In this document: piece by piece, positions 1-9,143 of the stretch | Numbering within the stretch: position 1 is the stretch's first letter | Layout: each line of letters opens with the position of its first letter | Assembly: GCF_000455365.1 (NCBI RefSeq) | Contig: NZ_HG315684.1 | Span: 643,611 to 707,610 of the forward strand | Direction: 5' to 3' | DNA: 64,000 nucleotides | Source of the DNA: Halopiger djelfimassiliensis | Lineage (GTDB): Archaea; Halobacteriota; Halobacteria; Halobacteriales; Natrialbaceae | Notes under the pieces: generated by a model | Seen by the model: only the letters and a program-made list of their open reading frames with translations | The model's database searches: none | What the model was told of the DNA's origin: nothing | Translations under genes and position numbers: made by a program

Positions 1-357
1 GCTCATGTTCTCGTCGACGTACTCCGCCCGGGCGGTGTTGTGCATCTGCGAGAGCGGCACCTCGGAGGGGCAAGCGCTATCACAGCGCATACAGTTCGAA
101 CACTTCATCACCGAGTCGTCGATGTCGTGGTCGTCCTGACGCTTGAGCCGCCACTGCTCCGGCCCCTGAAACTTCGGCCCGGGGAACTCGTCGTCGACCT
201 CCGCGACCGGACAGTTGGTGTCGCAGGTCGAACACTTGTAACAGTTGTCCGCGCCCGGTCGGAGGTCCATCTCCTCGGCCTCGGGGAACACCTGGATCGG
301 TTCGAACTCCTCGTCTCCCGGTACGTGATCGTCGGTCGGTCGTTCTGCGTCGCTCAT
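1..357 (-). CDS. glpC: anaerobic glycerol-3-phosphate dehydrogenase subunit C (partial)
   Basis: This is the N-terminal 119 codons of GlpC; the gene runs off the left edge. The protein is the iron-sulfur electron-transfer subunit that links the GlpAB flavoprotein to the membrane quinone pool. Two complete CxxCxxCxxxCP clusters are visible: CYKCSTCDTNCP near residue 40 and CSNCMRCDSACP near residue 85, typical of two [4Fe-4S] centres. The ATG is at 357, 41 bases after the glpB stop, so it is the third gene of a glpA-glpB-glpC operon. The C-terminal CCG domains expected of GlpC lie outside the window. Assignment rests on the clusters plus the operon order. Confidence 0.9.
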   Translation of the reverse strand, partial: MSDAERPTDDHVPGDEEFEPIQVFPEAEEMDLRPGADNCYKCSTCDTNCPVAEVDDEFPGPKFQGPEQWRLKRQDDHDIDDSVMKCSNCMRCDSACPSEVPLSQMHNTARAEYVDENMS

Positions 358-397
358 CGAATCACCTGAATCTGTCGTGAGATCATACTCGAGTCGC

Positions 398-1687
398 TCA
401 TTCGCTCCCCTCCTCGCCGGCGCGCGTGCCGGCGACGTATCCGGTCGCCAGCGAGACGCCCCCGCCGGATTTCTCCGCCGCGAAGTCGTAGCCGCCGAGG
501 ACGGCACCCGCCGCTCGCAGGTTCGAATACTCCGGGTTCTCCCCCGCATCGAGCGGGCGAAGGTCGCGGTCGGGAACGAGACCGAACCGCGCGTAGGGGT
601 GGTCGCCGAAGACGTCGTCGACGAACCAGTCGTAGCGGTCCGTGGCGTGTGGCACGTGACAGTCGAAGATCGGTTCGAACACCCGTTCGCGCTCGGATCG
701 GACGCCCTTCCCGACCAGTCCGCCCGTCGCGAGGACGTACTGCTCGGCCCGATAAGGGATCTCCGTCCCGTTCCGGTCGACGACGACGTGATCGATCCGG
801 TCGCCGCCGTCGTCGGTCTCGAAATCGATCACGGGAACGCCCGATGTCGTCCGGACGCCCGCCTCCTCGAGGGCGTCGTACAGCAACTCCTCGAGTCGGA
901 TGCCCGGCAGGCTCGGCGGTCCCATCGGGACTTCGAATACCTCGACGCCGAGCGCGTCCGCGAGATCGGCCCGGACCGCCGCGGCGTGTTCGTCCCCCAA
1001 AATCGCGGGGAAGCCGACGCGGGTCTCGTCCTCGAGGTGGGGTTCGACGGCCGCGGCGAGTGCCTCGCGCGCGCCGGCCTCGCCGTCCCCGGTCGCGACG
1101 GTGTCGTCCCGGTCGAGCAGGTGGGCGTACCGCGTGACCTTCGCGTCGTCCCGGACGATGCCGGGAAACGAGAGGGTGACGCCGCGGGCCGCAAACGGCG
1201 CGCCGGCGGCCTCGAGGTGGGCGGCCGCAAGCGGGGCTTCGAAATCGGGCAGCGTCCCGAAGCCGACCAGCAGGGTGTCCCGGTCGTCGCTTGCCAGTCC
1301 GGCGGCCGTCGAGGCCGGATAGCGCGCGGTCGGCTTGACGGTGCCGCCGTGGGTCGGAACGAGCGCGTTGGCGTCGGTATGGCCGCCAGCGTAGCTATCG
1401 CCGGCCACGTCGTCGAAAAACGACAGTGCCTCTCGGACCGCCTCGACCCCGACGCGTTCGTAGGGATGGCCGTCCGGGAGGGCCGCCAGCGCGTCGAACG
1501 GATCGACCACCGGCCCCTCCCCGTCGGGCGTGTAGCCCAGCACGTCGATCAGGCCGCTGGCGTGTCGGAGCGTGCTCTGTTTGTACGTGACGAGCCGGAC
1601 CTGTCCGTCCCGTTCGGCGGCGGCGAGTGCGGCGGTCGCGCCGGCGAGGCCGCCGCCGATCACGAGCACGTCGTCTTCGATCGCCAT
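398..1687 (-). CDS. glpB: anaerobic glycerol-3-phosphate dehydrogenase subunit B
   Basis: A 429-residue FAD-binding protein opening with MAIEDDVLVIGGGLAGA, a Rossmann GxGxxG fold. GlpB is the second flavoprotein subunit of the membrane-associated dehydrogenase that oxidises sn-glycerol-3-phosphate to dihydroxyacetone phosphate. A conserved C-terminal FAD-contact segment (GAVLGGYDFAAEKSGGGVSLATGY) matches the GlpB family. An in-frame start 39 bases upstream exists, but the ATG at 1687 lies one base after the glpA stop and starts right before the Rossmann fold, so it is preferred. It sits between glpA and glpC in one operon. Confidence 0.93.
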   Translation of the reverse strand: MAIEDDVLVIGGGLAGATAALAAAERDGQVRLVTYKQSTLRHASGLIDVLGYTPDGEGPVVDPFDALAALPDGHPYERVGVEAVREALSFFDDVAGDSYAGGHTDANALVPTHGGTVKPTARYPASTAAGLASDDRDTLLVGFGTLPDFEAPLAAAHLEAAGAPFAARGVTLSFPGIVRDDAKVTRYAHLLDRDDTVATGDGEAGAREALAAAVEPHLEDETRVGFPAILGDEHAAAVRADLADALGVEVFEVPMGPPSLPGIRLEELLYDALEEAGVRTTSGVPVIDFETDDGGDRIDHVVVDRNGTEIPYRAEQYVLATGGLVGKGVRSERERVFEPIFDCHVPHATDRYDWFVDDVFGDHPYARFGLVPDRDLRPLDAGENPEYSNLRAAGAVLGGYDFAAEKSGGGVSLATGYVAGTRAGEEGSE

Positions 1688-1688
1688 C

Positions 1689-3359
1689 TCAGTTCCCCCC
1701 GTCGAAGTTCGCGTACTCGATGTCACCGGGCGTGCCGGCGGGATCGGCGTCCCGGTTCATCGTGGTCGCGTGAAGCGCGTAGTTGAGCATCGCCTGCGAG
1801 AGCTGTTCGCCCCACAGCGCGTGTCGTTGGCCCTTCCAGCGTTCCTGAAAGAGTTCGTCGAGTGCCTCCCGGACCGTCGCCTCGTCGTACTCGGGGTGGA
1901 GTTCGTTGGCCATCTGCATGCTACAAAAGCCGCCCTGACAGTTGCCCATCGACGCCCGCGTGCGGATGCGAACCGCGTTCAGATCCGAGCCGGACTGTTC
2001 GATCGCGTCTCGAACCTCCGCGCGGGTGACCCCCTCACACTGACAGATGACGGGGTTTGCCTCGTCGGTCTCGAGCACCTCGCTCGCCCGACTGCCCAGT
2101 CGTTGTTTGCTCCGCCGTGCGATCGGGGACCGCAGGCCGAAGTCGTCCATCCCCTGCTCGAGGGCCTCGATGTTCTCGCTGCCGGGCAGCGGTTCCTCGG
2201 CGGTGGCACAGCTGGCGTCGACGCCGAGTTTCTCACAGACGTGATCCGAAATCTCCTCGGCCATCGCCCGGTAGGTCGTGAACTTGCCGCCGACGATGCT
2301 GGACATGCCGGCGACCCCGTCCCGATCGGCGTGGTCGAGCAGGAAGAAGTCCCGCGTGATGTCGGTCGGGTCCTTCGTGCCCGTCCCCGGCGGTTCGTAC
2401 AGCGGTCGGACCCCCCAGAACGAGCGGATCGTCCGTGCCTCCTGCAGGATGGGCACGAGTTCCGAGAGCGTCTCGATCATGTGATCGACCTCCCACTGTT
2501 CCTCGGGGTAGTCGTCGGGATCGGCGACCTCCTCGTCGGTCGTCCCGAGGATCGCCGTGGTTTCGTGGGGGACGATGATGTCGGCGTCGCCCTTCGGTCG
2601 ACAGCGGTTGACGACGGTGTCGACCTGCCGCACGTTCATGATCGTCATGACGCCCTTCGAGGGCCGGACCTCGATCTCGAGGTCGGCCATCGCGCCGATC
2701 TGCCCGGCCCACGCGCCGGTCGCGTTGACGACGTACTCGGCGGTGATCTCCTCGGTGGTACCGGGGGCGTTGTGCGTGCGCTTGCCGGGGCCGGAGTCGT
2801 GGCGGACTTTCACGCCGTAGATGTCGTCGCCCTCCCGCAGGAGGTCGATGACTTCGGCGTGGGTTTCGATACGTGCCCCGTGATTCTGTGCGTCGAGTGC
2901 GTTCGCGACACAGAGTCGAAACGGGTCGACCGCTCCGTCCGGAACCTCGATCGCACGCGCCACGTCGTCGGCAAGGTACGGTTCGACTTCCCGGGCTTCC
3001 CGTCCCGAAAGCACGCGTGCGGGAATGCCACACTCCCGACACCCCTCGAGTTTCTCCTGAAAGTACTCGTCCGAGTCCTCGGGCCGCTGGACGAACAGCC
3101 CGCCGGTCATCTCGACGCAGTGATCGGCGATGTCCCGGAGCACCTCGTTTTCCTCGATACACTCCGTCGCGCTCGCCTGATCGGAGACGGCGTACCGACC
3201 GCCGCTGTGTAAAAGCCCGTGCATTCGTCCGGTCGTTCCGCCTGTCAAGTTGCCTCGCTCGACGAGGGTCACCTCGAGCCCGCGCATCGCCAGATCCCGG
3301 GCGATGCCACAGCCGGTCGAGCCGCCCCCGAGGACGAGGACATCCGTGTCCTGTGCCAT
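1689..3359 (-). CDS. glpA: anaerobic glycerol-3-phosphate dehydrogenase subunit A
   Basis: A 556-residue catalytic flavoprotein that converts glycerol-3-phosphate to DHAP. The dinucleotide-binding motif LGGGSTGCG is at residues 10-18. A DAO fold fills residues 5-370. A C-terminal BFD-like [2Fe-2S] domain is marked by Cys439, Cys441, Cys474 and Cys479 (CQCEG...CQGGFC), the hallmark of GlpA rather than aerobic GlpD. An upstream in-frame GTG at 3380 exists. The ATG at 3359 is chosen because a TATA-like box at 3391-3400 would place transcription start about 10 bases before it. It is the first gene of glpABC and diverges from glpK. Confidence 0.95.
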   Translation of the reverse strand: MAQDTDVLVLGGGSTGCGIARDLAMRGLEVTLVERGNLTGGTTGRMHGLLHSGGRYAVSDQASATECIEENEVLRDIADHCVEMTGGLFVQRPEDSDEYFQEKLEGCRECGIPARVLSGREAREVEPYLADDVARAIEVPDGAVDPFRLCVANALDAQNHGARIETHAEVIDLLREGDDIYGVKVRHDSGPGKRTHNAPGTTEEITAEYVVNATGAWAGQIGAMADLEIEVRPSKGVMTIMNVRQVDTVVNRCRPKGDADIIVPHETTAILGTTDEEVADPDDYPEEQWEVDHMIETLSELVPILQEARTIRSFWGVRPLYEPPGTGTKDPTDITRDFFLLDHADRDGVAGMSSIVGGKFTTYRAMAEEISDHVCEKLGVDASCATAEEPLPGSENIEALEQGMDDFGLRSPIARRSKQRLGSRASEVLETDEANPVICQCEGVTRAEVRDAIEQSGSDLNAVRIRTRASMGNCQGGFCSMQMANELHPEYDEATVREALDELFQERWKGQRHALWGEQLSQAMLNYALHATTMNRDADPAGTPGDIEYANFDGGN

Positions 3360-3390
3360 CCCTTCGTTCGTCCCTAGCACTCCCCCGCCT

Positions 3391-3400
3391 TTATTTTATC
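3391..3400 (-). promoter_or_regulatory. TATA box of glpABC
   Basis: On the minus strand GATAAAATAA lies about 35 bases upstream of the glpA ATG, which predicts an almost leaderless message as is common in haloarchaea. No BRE was assigned with certainty. Confidence 0.5.
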
Positions 3401-3563
3401 GGCGGTTGCCTAACACCCATAATAATCGGAGGTGAGCCGCGACCCGCGATCGAGGTTTCGACGCCGGTCGACTTCCTTACACAGAAACAGGTATCAGGTC
3501 CTAGAGAGAGGGATCAGAGAGGGGCCGAGCGGGTCTCGATCCATCAGCCCCGCTATCAGTAAC

Positions 3564-3648
3564 ATTTATAATGATCGTCGAGACTGTTTACCAGTAGCAC
3601 GCGACCAGCGGTAAAAATGTCGCGTGGTCAGTTCAGGGGTGATTACCA
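3564..3648 (+). promoter_or_regulatory. glpK promoter with inverted repeats
   Basis: An AT-rich TATA-like stretch (ATTTATAATG, 3564-3573) precedes glpK by about 80 bases, and a second one (GGTAAAAATG) lies at 3610-3619. Between them is an inverted repeat, TTTACC at 3587-3592 and GGTAAA at 3610-3615. The octamer TTACCAGT occurs at 3588-3595 and again at 3644-3651 over the GTG start. These are candidate operator elements for substrate-dependent control of the divergent glp genes; the regulator is not in the window. Confidence 0.4.
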
Positions 3649-5193
3649 GTGACAGACAATACGTACGTCGGCGCAGTCGATCAGGGGACGACCGGAACGC
3701 GGTTTATCGTGTTCGATCACGGCGGTCAGGTCGTCGCTAACGCCTACGAAAAGCACGAACAGATCTACCCGGAACCCGGCTGGGTCGAGCACGACCCGAT
3801 GGAAATCTGGGAGAACACCAAACGCGTCATCACGCAGGCGCTCGGACAGGCGGGCATCAGCCCCGACCAGCTCGAGGCCCTTGGCGTCACGAACCAGCGC
3901 GAAACCACGGTGCTGTGGGACGCCGACTCCGGTCGGCCGGTCCACAACGCCATCGTCTGGCAGGACCGCCGGACGACCGACCGCGTCGAGGAACTCGAGG
4001 AAAACGGCATGGTCGAGACCATCCGCGAGAAGACGGGACTCGAGGCCGACGCGTACTTCTCGGCGACCAAAGCCGAGTGGCTGCTCGACGAGGCCGATCC
4101 GATCAAGATGGAGCGCGCCCGGCCGGCCGACATTCGCGAACGGGCCGAACAGGGGGACGTGCTCTTTGGCACCATCGACACGTGGCTCATCTACAACCTC
4201 ACGGGCAACCACGTCACCGAGGTCACGAACGCCTCGCGGACGATGCTGTACAACATCCACGACCTCGAGTGGGACGACGACCTCCTCGATGAGTTCAACG
4301 TCCCAGCGGAGATGTTACCCGAGGTCCGCCCCTCGAGCGACGAGGCGACCTACGGGACGACCGACCCCGAGGGCTTCCTCGAGGCCGAGATCCCCGTTGC
4401 GGGGGCGCTCGGCGACCAGCAGGCGGCGCTGTTCGGTCAGACCTGCTTCGACGCCGGCGACGCCAAGAACACCTACGGGACGGGTTCGTTCTTCCTGATG
4501 AACACCGGCAACGAGGCCGTCGAAAGCGACCACGGCCTGTTGACGACGATCGGCTTCCAGCGCTCGGGCGAGGACGTCCAGTACGCACTGGAGGGATCGA
4601 TCTTCATCACCGGCGCGGCCATCGAGTGGCTCGAGGACATGTCGCTGATCGACGACCCGTCCGAAACCGCGGAACTCGCCCGCAGCGTCGACTCGACCGA
4701 CGGCGTCTACGTCGTCCCGGCGTTCACCGGCCTTGGAGCGCCCCACTGGGACCAGCGCGCCCGGGGTACCATCGTCGGGATGACACGTGGCACCCGCAAG
4801 GAGCACATCGTCCGGGCGACGCTCGAATCGATCGCCTACCAGACCCGCGACGTCGCGGCGGCGATGGAAGCCGACTCGGGGATCGACATGACGAGCCTGA
4901 AAGTCGACGGCGGCGCGGTCAAGAACAACTACCTCTGTCAGCTTCAGTCCGATATCATCGGCTCGGAGATCGTCCGACCGGTCGTCGACGAGACGACGGC
5001 GCTCGGGTCGGCCTACGCCGCGGGGCTGGCCGTCGGCTACTGGAACGATCTCGACGAGTTGCGCAACAACTGGCAGATCGATCGCGAGTTCGAGCCGAAG
5101 ATGGATCCGAACACGGCCGACAAACGCTACGAACGCTGGATCGACGCCGTCGAACGGTCCCGCGACTGGGCGAACGACGGTGATGCCGAATGA
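3649..5193 (+). CDS. glpK: glycerol kinase
   Basis: A 514-residue FGGY-family kinase that phosphorylates glycerol to sn-glycerol-3-phosphate using ATP. The N-terminal phosphate-binding motif DQGTTGTR is at residues 11-18. The glycerol-contact segment WQDRRT and the C-terminal adenosine motif DGGAVKNNYLCQLQSDI are both present. Length matches the family (about 500). The start is GTG at 3649, giving MTDNTYVGAVDQG, the expected N-terminus. It is followed by a facilitator gene with a 4-base ATGA overlap, so glycerol entry and trapping are translationally coupled. It diverges from glpABC. Confidence 0.96.
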   Translation: MTDNTYVGAVDQGTTGTRFIVFDHGGQVVANAYEKHEQIYPEPGWVEHDPMEIWENTKRVITQALGQAGISPDQLEALGVTNQRETTVLWDADSGRPVHNAIVWQDRRTTDRVEELEENGMVETIREKTGLEADAYFSATKAEWLLDEADPIKMERARPADIRERAEQGDVLFGTIDTWLIYNLTGNHVTEVTNASRTMLYNIHDLEWDDDLLDEFNVPAEMLPEVRPSSDEATYGTTDPEGFLEAEIPVAGALGDQQAALFGQTCFDAGDAKNTYGTGSFFLMNTGNEAVESDHGLLTTIGFQRSGEDVQYALEGSIFITGAAIEWLEDMSLIDDPSETAELARSVDSTDGVYVVPAFTGLGAPHWDQRARGTIVGMTRGTRKEHIVRATLESIAYQTRDVAAAMEADSGIDMTSLKVDGGAVKNNYLCQLQSDIIGSEIVRPVVDETTALGSAYAAGLAVGYWNDLDELRNNWQIDREFEPKMDPNTADKRYERWIDAVERSRDWANDGDAE

Positions 5194-6293
5194 TCGATGC
5201 GCTGCTCGATCTCGCGGAACTCATCGCCGCGTTCGGCGGCGGTGCCTTCGGCGCGGCGCTCGGGCCGCTTCCCGCCTTCATCTTCACCGGGTTCCTGGTG
5301 ATCGCCGGCGAAGCCGCGACCCTCGTCGACCCGAACGCGGCCGCCATCACCGATGGGGTCGCCTTCGGGCCGCCGTTCTCGCCGGCGATCAGTTTCGCCG
5401 GCGGCGTGGCCGCGACGGCCTATGCCGCACGCCGTGGCTACCTCGAGACGGGGTTCGATTACCACGAGGCGAAGAACATCGCGTTCGCGCTCGGTACCAA
5501 GCCCGACGTGCTCGCCGTCGGCGGCGCGTTCGGTGTCCTCGGCTACTGGCTCCAGACCGTCTCGGCTGAACTCGCGATGCCGTACGACCCCATCGCGATG
5601 GGCGTCGTGCTCTCCGCGCTGTTTCACCGGCTGATCCTCGGCTACAGCATCATCGGGACGGTCCGGAGCTCGAGCGTTCTCGACATGAGTCCGTTCGAGG
5701 ACGGGGAAAAGCGCGTCATCGGCGAGCCCGCGACCGACGGCGGACAGGCACAGGCCGCCGACGCGTCGCCGGCCGAACAGCGGGAGGGCGACCGACTGGT
5801 CGTCGAACCGTGGCTCGGCCACCAGTACAAGTGGGGTCACGTCGCGATGATCGGTCTCGTCGCCGGAATTCTGGGGGCGTACGTCGCCGTCACGACCGGC
5901 AGCGCGTTCCTCGGGTTCGGTATCAGCGCGGCGTCGCTGGTCTTTCTCAACTGCGGCGTCGAGAAGACCCCGGTCACCCACCACATCACCCTCCCGGCAT
6001 CGACCGCCGCGCTGGCGGTCTCTCTCGGTCCACAAGCGGCTGCCACCGCGCCCGTCGACTATCAGGAGGGGGCGATGCTCGCCGGCGAAGGACTGGCGGT
6101 CGCGCTCGTCGTCGGCCTCCTGTTCGGCATCGTCTGTGCGCTGTTCGGAGAACTGTTCCAGCGAATCTTCTACGCCCACAGCGACACCCACTGGGACCCG
6201 CCGGCAGCGGCGATCGTCTTCGGGACCTTCCTCGTGACGCTCTGTTACGTTGCCGGGGTCTTCGGAACCACCGTCTGGGTCCCGTGGTTCTGA
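5190..6293 (+). CDS. putative glycerol facilitator (GlpX-type membrane protein)
   Basis: A 367-residue polytopic membrane protein with about eight to nine hydrophobic segments and a charged central loop (residues about 175-205). It is not an aquaporin: no NPA motifs are visible. Homologues encoded directly after glpK in other haloarchaea, including Haloferax volcanii, have been called GlpX or putative glycerol facilitator on genetic context; transport activity remains inferred. The start ATG overlaps the glpK stop (ATGA), which supports a linked role in glycerol uptake. A T-rich tract follows the stop. The name glpX must not be confused with bacterial fructose-1,6-bisphosphatase GlpX. Confidence 0.7.
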   Translation: MIDALLDLAELIAAFGGGAFGAALGPLPAFIFTGFLVIAGEAATLVDPNAAAITDGVAFGPPFSPAISFAGGVAATAYAARRGYLETGFDYHEAKNIAFALGTKPDVLAVGGAFGVLGYWLQTVSAELAMPYDPIAMGVVLSALFHRLILGYSIIGTVRSSSVLDMSPFEDGEKRVIGEPATDGGQAQAADASPAEQREGDRLVVEPWLGHQYKWGHVAMIGLVAGILGAYVAVTTGSAFLGFGISAASLVFLNCGVEKTPVTHHITLPASTAALAVSLGPQAAATAPVDYQEGAMLAGEGLAVALVVGLLFGIVCALFGELFQRIFYAHSDTHWDPPAAAIVFGTFLVTLCYVAGVFGTTVWVPWF

Positions 6294-6314
6294 CCGTCGC
6301 CAACTGACGATCCG

Positions 6315-6320
6315 TTTTTT
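6315..6320 (+). terminator. T-tract terminator after glpK operon
   Basis: Six consecutive T residues lie 22 bases after the stop of the facilitator gene, in otherwise GC-rich DNA. This is a typical archaeal poly-T termination signal and separates glpK from the convergent phosphodiesterase gene. Confidence 0.45.
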
Positions 6321-6363
6321 GTCGACTCGCGTCCCCGAGCCGACCGGCTCCGGTCCGGTCGCG

Positions 6364-7128
6364 TCACAACCACGGGATCGGCGTATCCGCGAACACGCCG
6401 TCGACGCCCTCGAGCGAGAGCATCGCCGTTTCGAACCCCGAGTCGACCGTCCAGGCGTTCACGTCGAACCCTCGGTCGTGTGCCCGGTCGATGATGTCCG
6501 TCTCGAAACACAGCGCGGTCGACGGATGAACGGCCACGCAGTCCAGTTCCGCGGCGGTCTCGAGGACGTCCGCGGGAGCCGCCCCGTCCCCGACCACGTA
6601 CGCGAGCGGAACGGTCGAATCGAGCGACTCCACCTGAGCTAGCGCGGTTGCGTCGAACGACGAGACACGAACCGTGACCTCGTGGCGCTCGAGCAACTCG
6701 AGGAGATCCGGTGCCAGCCCGCGCTCTTTCAGTTCGACGTTCAGACGGACGTCCGCGGGAACCGCCTCGAAGACCGCCTCGAGTCGGGGGACGCGAGCGT
6801 CGCTGGATTCGACCCGCAGCGTTTTGAGCCGCTCCCAGTCGGTCGCGCCGACCCGACCGTTCCCGTCGGTGGTTCGCTCGAGGCGCTCGTCGTGGAGACA
6901 GACGAGTTCCCCCGAGCCACAGTGCCGGACGTCGACCTCGATCGCGTCCGCCCGCGGCGCGGCGTATCGGACGGCTGCGACGGTGTTTTCGGGTCGCTCG
7001 TCCGCGAACCCGCGGTGGGCGATGACCTCGGTCGAGCGCTCGCGGGCGAGACTCCCGGACAGCAGCGTCGCGCCGCCGACGGCCGTGCCGGCCAGCAGGT
7101 GCCGCCGCGTCACCTTCGGGCCAATCAT
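6364..7128 (-). CDS. glycerophosphodiester phosphodiesterase, Tat-exported
   Basis: A 254-residue GDPD enzyme that hydrolyses glycerophosphodiesters to an alcohol and sn-glycerol-3-phosphate. The N-terminus (MIGPKVTRRHLLAG followed by a hydrophobic stretch) is a twin-arginine signal, so the enzyme probably acts outside the membrane. The core begins with IAHRGFADERPENT (catalytic His-Arg and Glu/Asn), followed by EVDVRHC and LVCLHDERLERTTDG. The fold closes with VNAWTVD and the DGVFADTP motif, all diagnostic of UgpQ/GlpQ. Its start overlaps the end of the ABC ATPase gene by 4 bases (ATGA), so it would feed the importer directly. Confidence 0.9.
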   Translation of the reverse strand: MIGPKVTRRHLLAGTAVGGATLLSGSLARERSTEVIAHRGFADERPENTVAAVRYAAPRADAIEVDVRHCGSGELVCLHDERLERTTDGNGRVGATDWERLKTLRVESSDARVPRLEAVFEAVPADVRLNVELKERGLAPDLLELLERHEVTVRVSSFDATALAQVESLDSTVPLAYVVGDGAAPADVLETAAELDCVAVHPSTALCFETDIIDRAHDRGFDVNAWTVDSGFETAMLSLEGVDGVFADTPIPWL

Positions 7129-8270
7129 CGGGTGACGGACGCCTCCGGTCGGCAGTGCTCGCGATCGGAGTGGTAGATCGCCGCCCCCGTTTCCGGATCG
7201 AACAGGTGGAGCCGGGTTTCGTCGACGGTCAGCGTCACGGCGTCGCCGGCGTCGCGGTCGGCTCGCGGGTCGGTCTGGACGTGAAACTCGTCCCCGCCGG
7301 CGCGACAGTGGAGCAACAGCGTATCGCCGAGCGGTTCGGTCACCGTGATCGTCGCCTCGATCGGTCCCGTCGATCCTCGCTCCGGACCCGTCCCGCGGTC
7401 GACGATCGAGACGTCCTCCGGCCGGAAGCCGAGGACGGCTCGACCGGCGTAGTCATCGAGTTCGGACGCCTGCGGCAGCGACAGTTCGAACGCACCGTGG
7501 CGGGCGATCGGACCACCCGGCGTCCCCTCGAGTTCGACCTCGAGCATGTTCATCGCCGGATCGCCGATGAACTCGGCGACGAAGCGGTTGGCCGGGGAGT
7601 CGTAGAGCCGCTGTGGCGGTGCGACCTGCTGGACCTGCCCATCGCGCATGACGACGACTCGCTCGCCGAGCGTCATCGCTTCGGTCTGGTCGTGCGTGAC
7701 GTAGACGGTCGTCGTCCCCAGGTCCTCGTGGAGTCGCGCCAGTTCGGTCCGCATCCGGACGCGCAGTTTCGCGTCGAGGTTCGACAGCGGTTCGTCCATG
7801 AGGAAGACGGCCGGGTCGCGAACGATCGCCCGGCCGAGCGCGACCCGCTGGCGCTCCCCGCCGGAGAGCGCCGCCGGTTTCCGATCGAGGAGGTCGGCGA
7901 TGTCGAGCACGTCGGCGGCCTCCGCGACGCGCCGGTCGATCTCCGCGCTCGAGAACGACGTGGCAGAGCCCATTCCGAAGGTCATGTTCCGTTCGGCGGT
8001 CATATGCGGATACAGCGCGTAGTTCTGGAACACCATCGCGACGTCGCGTTCGTGGGGTTCGCGGGCGGTCACGTCCTCGTCGCCGAGACGGATCGTCCCG
8101 TCGGTCGGCGACTCGAGGCCGGCGAGACACCGAAGCAGCGTCGACTTGCCACAGCCGGACGGGCCGACGATGACGAGGAACTCCCCGTCGGAAACGGACA
8201 GGTCGATCCCGTCGACGGCGGTCACGTCGTCGAAGCGTTTCGTCAGGTCAGTGAGTGTTATCGAAGCCAT
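7125..8270 (-). CDS. ugpC: sn-glycerol-3-phosphate ABC transporter ATP-binding protein
   Basis: A 381-residue ATPase of the MalK/UgpC class. Walker A GPSGCGKST is at residues 36-44. The signature LSGGERQR, Walker B VFLMDEPLSNLD and the switch TVYVTHDQ all follow. A C-terminal TOBE/OB region (residues about 240-375) is typical of carbohydrate importers. An upstream in-frame TTG at 8285 exists, but the ATG at 8270 sits one base after the ugpE stop and is preferred. Its place beside a phosphodiesterase and the G3P pathway points to G3P or glycerophosphodiesters as substrate, although sugar import cannot be excluded by sequence alone. Confidence 0.88.
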   Translation of the reverse strand: MASITLTDLTKRFDDVTAVDGIDLSVSDGEFLVIVGPSGCGKSTLLRCLAGLESPTDGTIRLGDEDVTAREPHERDVAMVFQNYALYPHMTAERNMTFGMGSATSFSSAEIDRRVAEAADVLDIADLLDRKPAALSGGERQRVALGRAIVRDPAVFLMDEPLSNLDAKLRVRMRTELARLHEDLGTTTVYVTHDQTEAMTLGERVVVMRDGQVQQVAPPQRLYDSPANRFVAEFIGDPAMNMLEVELEGTPGGPIARHGAFELSLPQASELDDYAGRAVLGFRPEDVSIVDRGTGPERGSTGPIEATITVTEPLGDTLLLHCRAGGDEFHVQTDPRADRDAGDAVTLTVDETRLHLFDPETGAAIYHSDREHCRPEASVTR

Positions 8271-8271
8271 G

Positions 8272-9141
8272 TTATTGGACGCCAAACGTCTCGAGCAGCG
8301 GTTTTCGGCAGGCGATCAGAACGAAAAGCGGCGGGACGAGCGTCACGATCGACCCGGCCATCACGAGCGGCCAGGAGACGTCGCCGGATTCGACGACCCC
8401 CCGGAGGAGCCGGATGCCGACCTGCGAGACCTGCATCGACTGGTCGTTGACGATCAACAGCGGCCAGAGGTACTGGTTCCACGAGTAGATGAACATGATG
8501 ACGGAGACGCCCGCGAGCATCCCCTTCGACATGGGAAGCAGGACGAACACGAGGAACCGAAGCGGCCCGACGCCGTCGAGTTTCGCCGCCTCGACGAGCG
8601 AGGGCGGGATCGACAGGAAGTGCTGGCGAAGCAGAAACACCGTCGTCGCGCTGGCGAGGTACGGAATCGTCAGCGCGAAGAACGTATTGGCCCAGCCGAG
8701 GTCGGCAACGAGTTGGAACAGCGGGACGATCCGAACTGGAACCGGAAGCATGAGCGTCACGAGGACGACCGCGAACACCGCGTTTTTGAACGGGAACCGG
8801 TAGTAGACGATCGCGAGCGCGGCCAGCAGCGAGACGACGAGTTTGCCGGCGACCACGACGATCGACATGAGAAACGAGTTGAGCATGTACCGCCCCATGT
8901 CGTACCGAAAGAGCACGTCGTGGTAGTTTCGGGCCGCCGTCTCGAGCGACAGTTCCGAGAGGCTCGTCAGCGTCGCTCGCGTCCCGAAGCTGATGAGGAC
9001 CGCCACCGCCAGCGGAAGCGCCATCAGACTCACCGCGACCAGCAATCCGACGTGGGCACCCAGCGGAGCCTCGCGGTCGCGGATCGACGGCCACTCGAGG
9101 TCGACTGGCGCGGTTCTCGATCCGGGTAGCTGTTCGCGCAT
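8272..9141 (-). CDS. ugpE: ABC transporter permease, UgpE type
   Basis: A 289-residue inner-membrane permease with six predicted helices. The cytoplasmic EAA loop EAAKLDGVGPLRFLVFVLLP couples to the ATPase and is characteristic of the MalG/UgpE subfamily. The start ATG at 9141 lies two bases after the ugpA stop and gives a short charged leader before helix 1. A much longer open frame upstream is only a fortuitous extension across ugpA in another frame. It forms the membrane channel with UgpA. Confidence 0.88.
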   Translation of the reverse strand: MREQLPGSRTAPVDLEWPSIRDREAPLGAHVGLLVAVSLMALPLAVAVLISFGTRATLTSLSELSLETAARNYHDVLFRYDMGRYMLNSFLMSIVVVAGKLVVSLLAALAIVYYRFPFKNAVFAVVLVTLMLPVPVRIVPLFQLVADLGWANTFFALTIPYLASATTVFLLRQHFLSIPPSLVEAAKLDGVGPLRFLVFVLLPMSKGMLAGVSVIMFIYSWNQYLWPLLIVNDQSMQVSQVGIRLLRGVVESGDVSWPLVMAGSIVTLVPPLFVLIACRKPLLETFGVQ

Positions 9142-9143
9142 GG

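Noticed and set aside
377-1786. Long plus-strand open frame of 469 codons across glpB
   Set aside because: It is antisense to glpB, has no family resemblance and is rich in Arg and Val as expected of GC-driven shadow frames.
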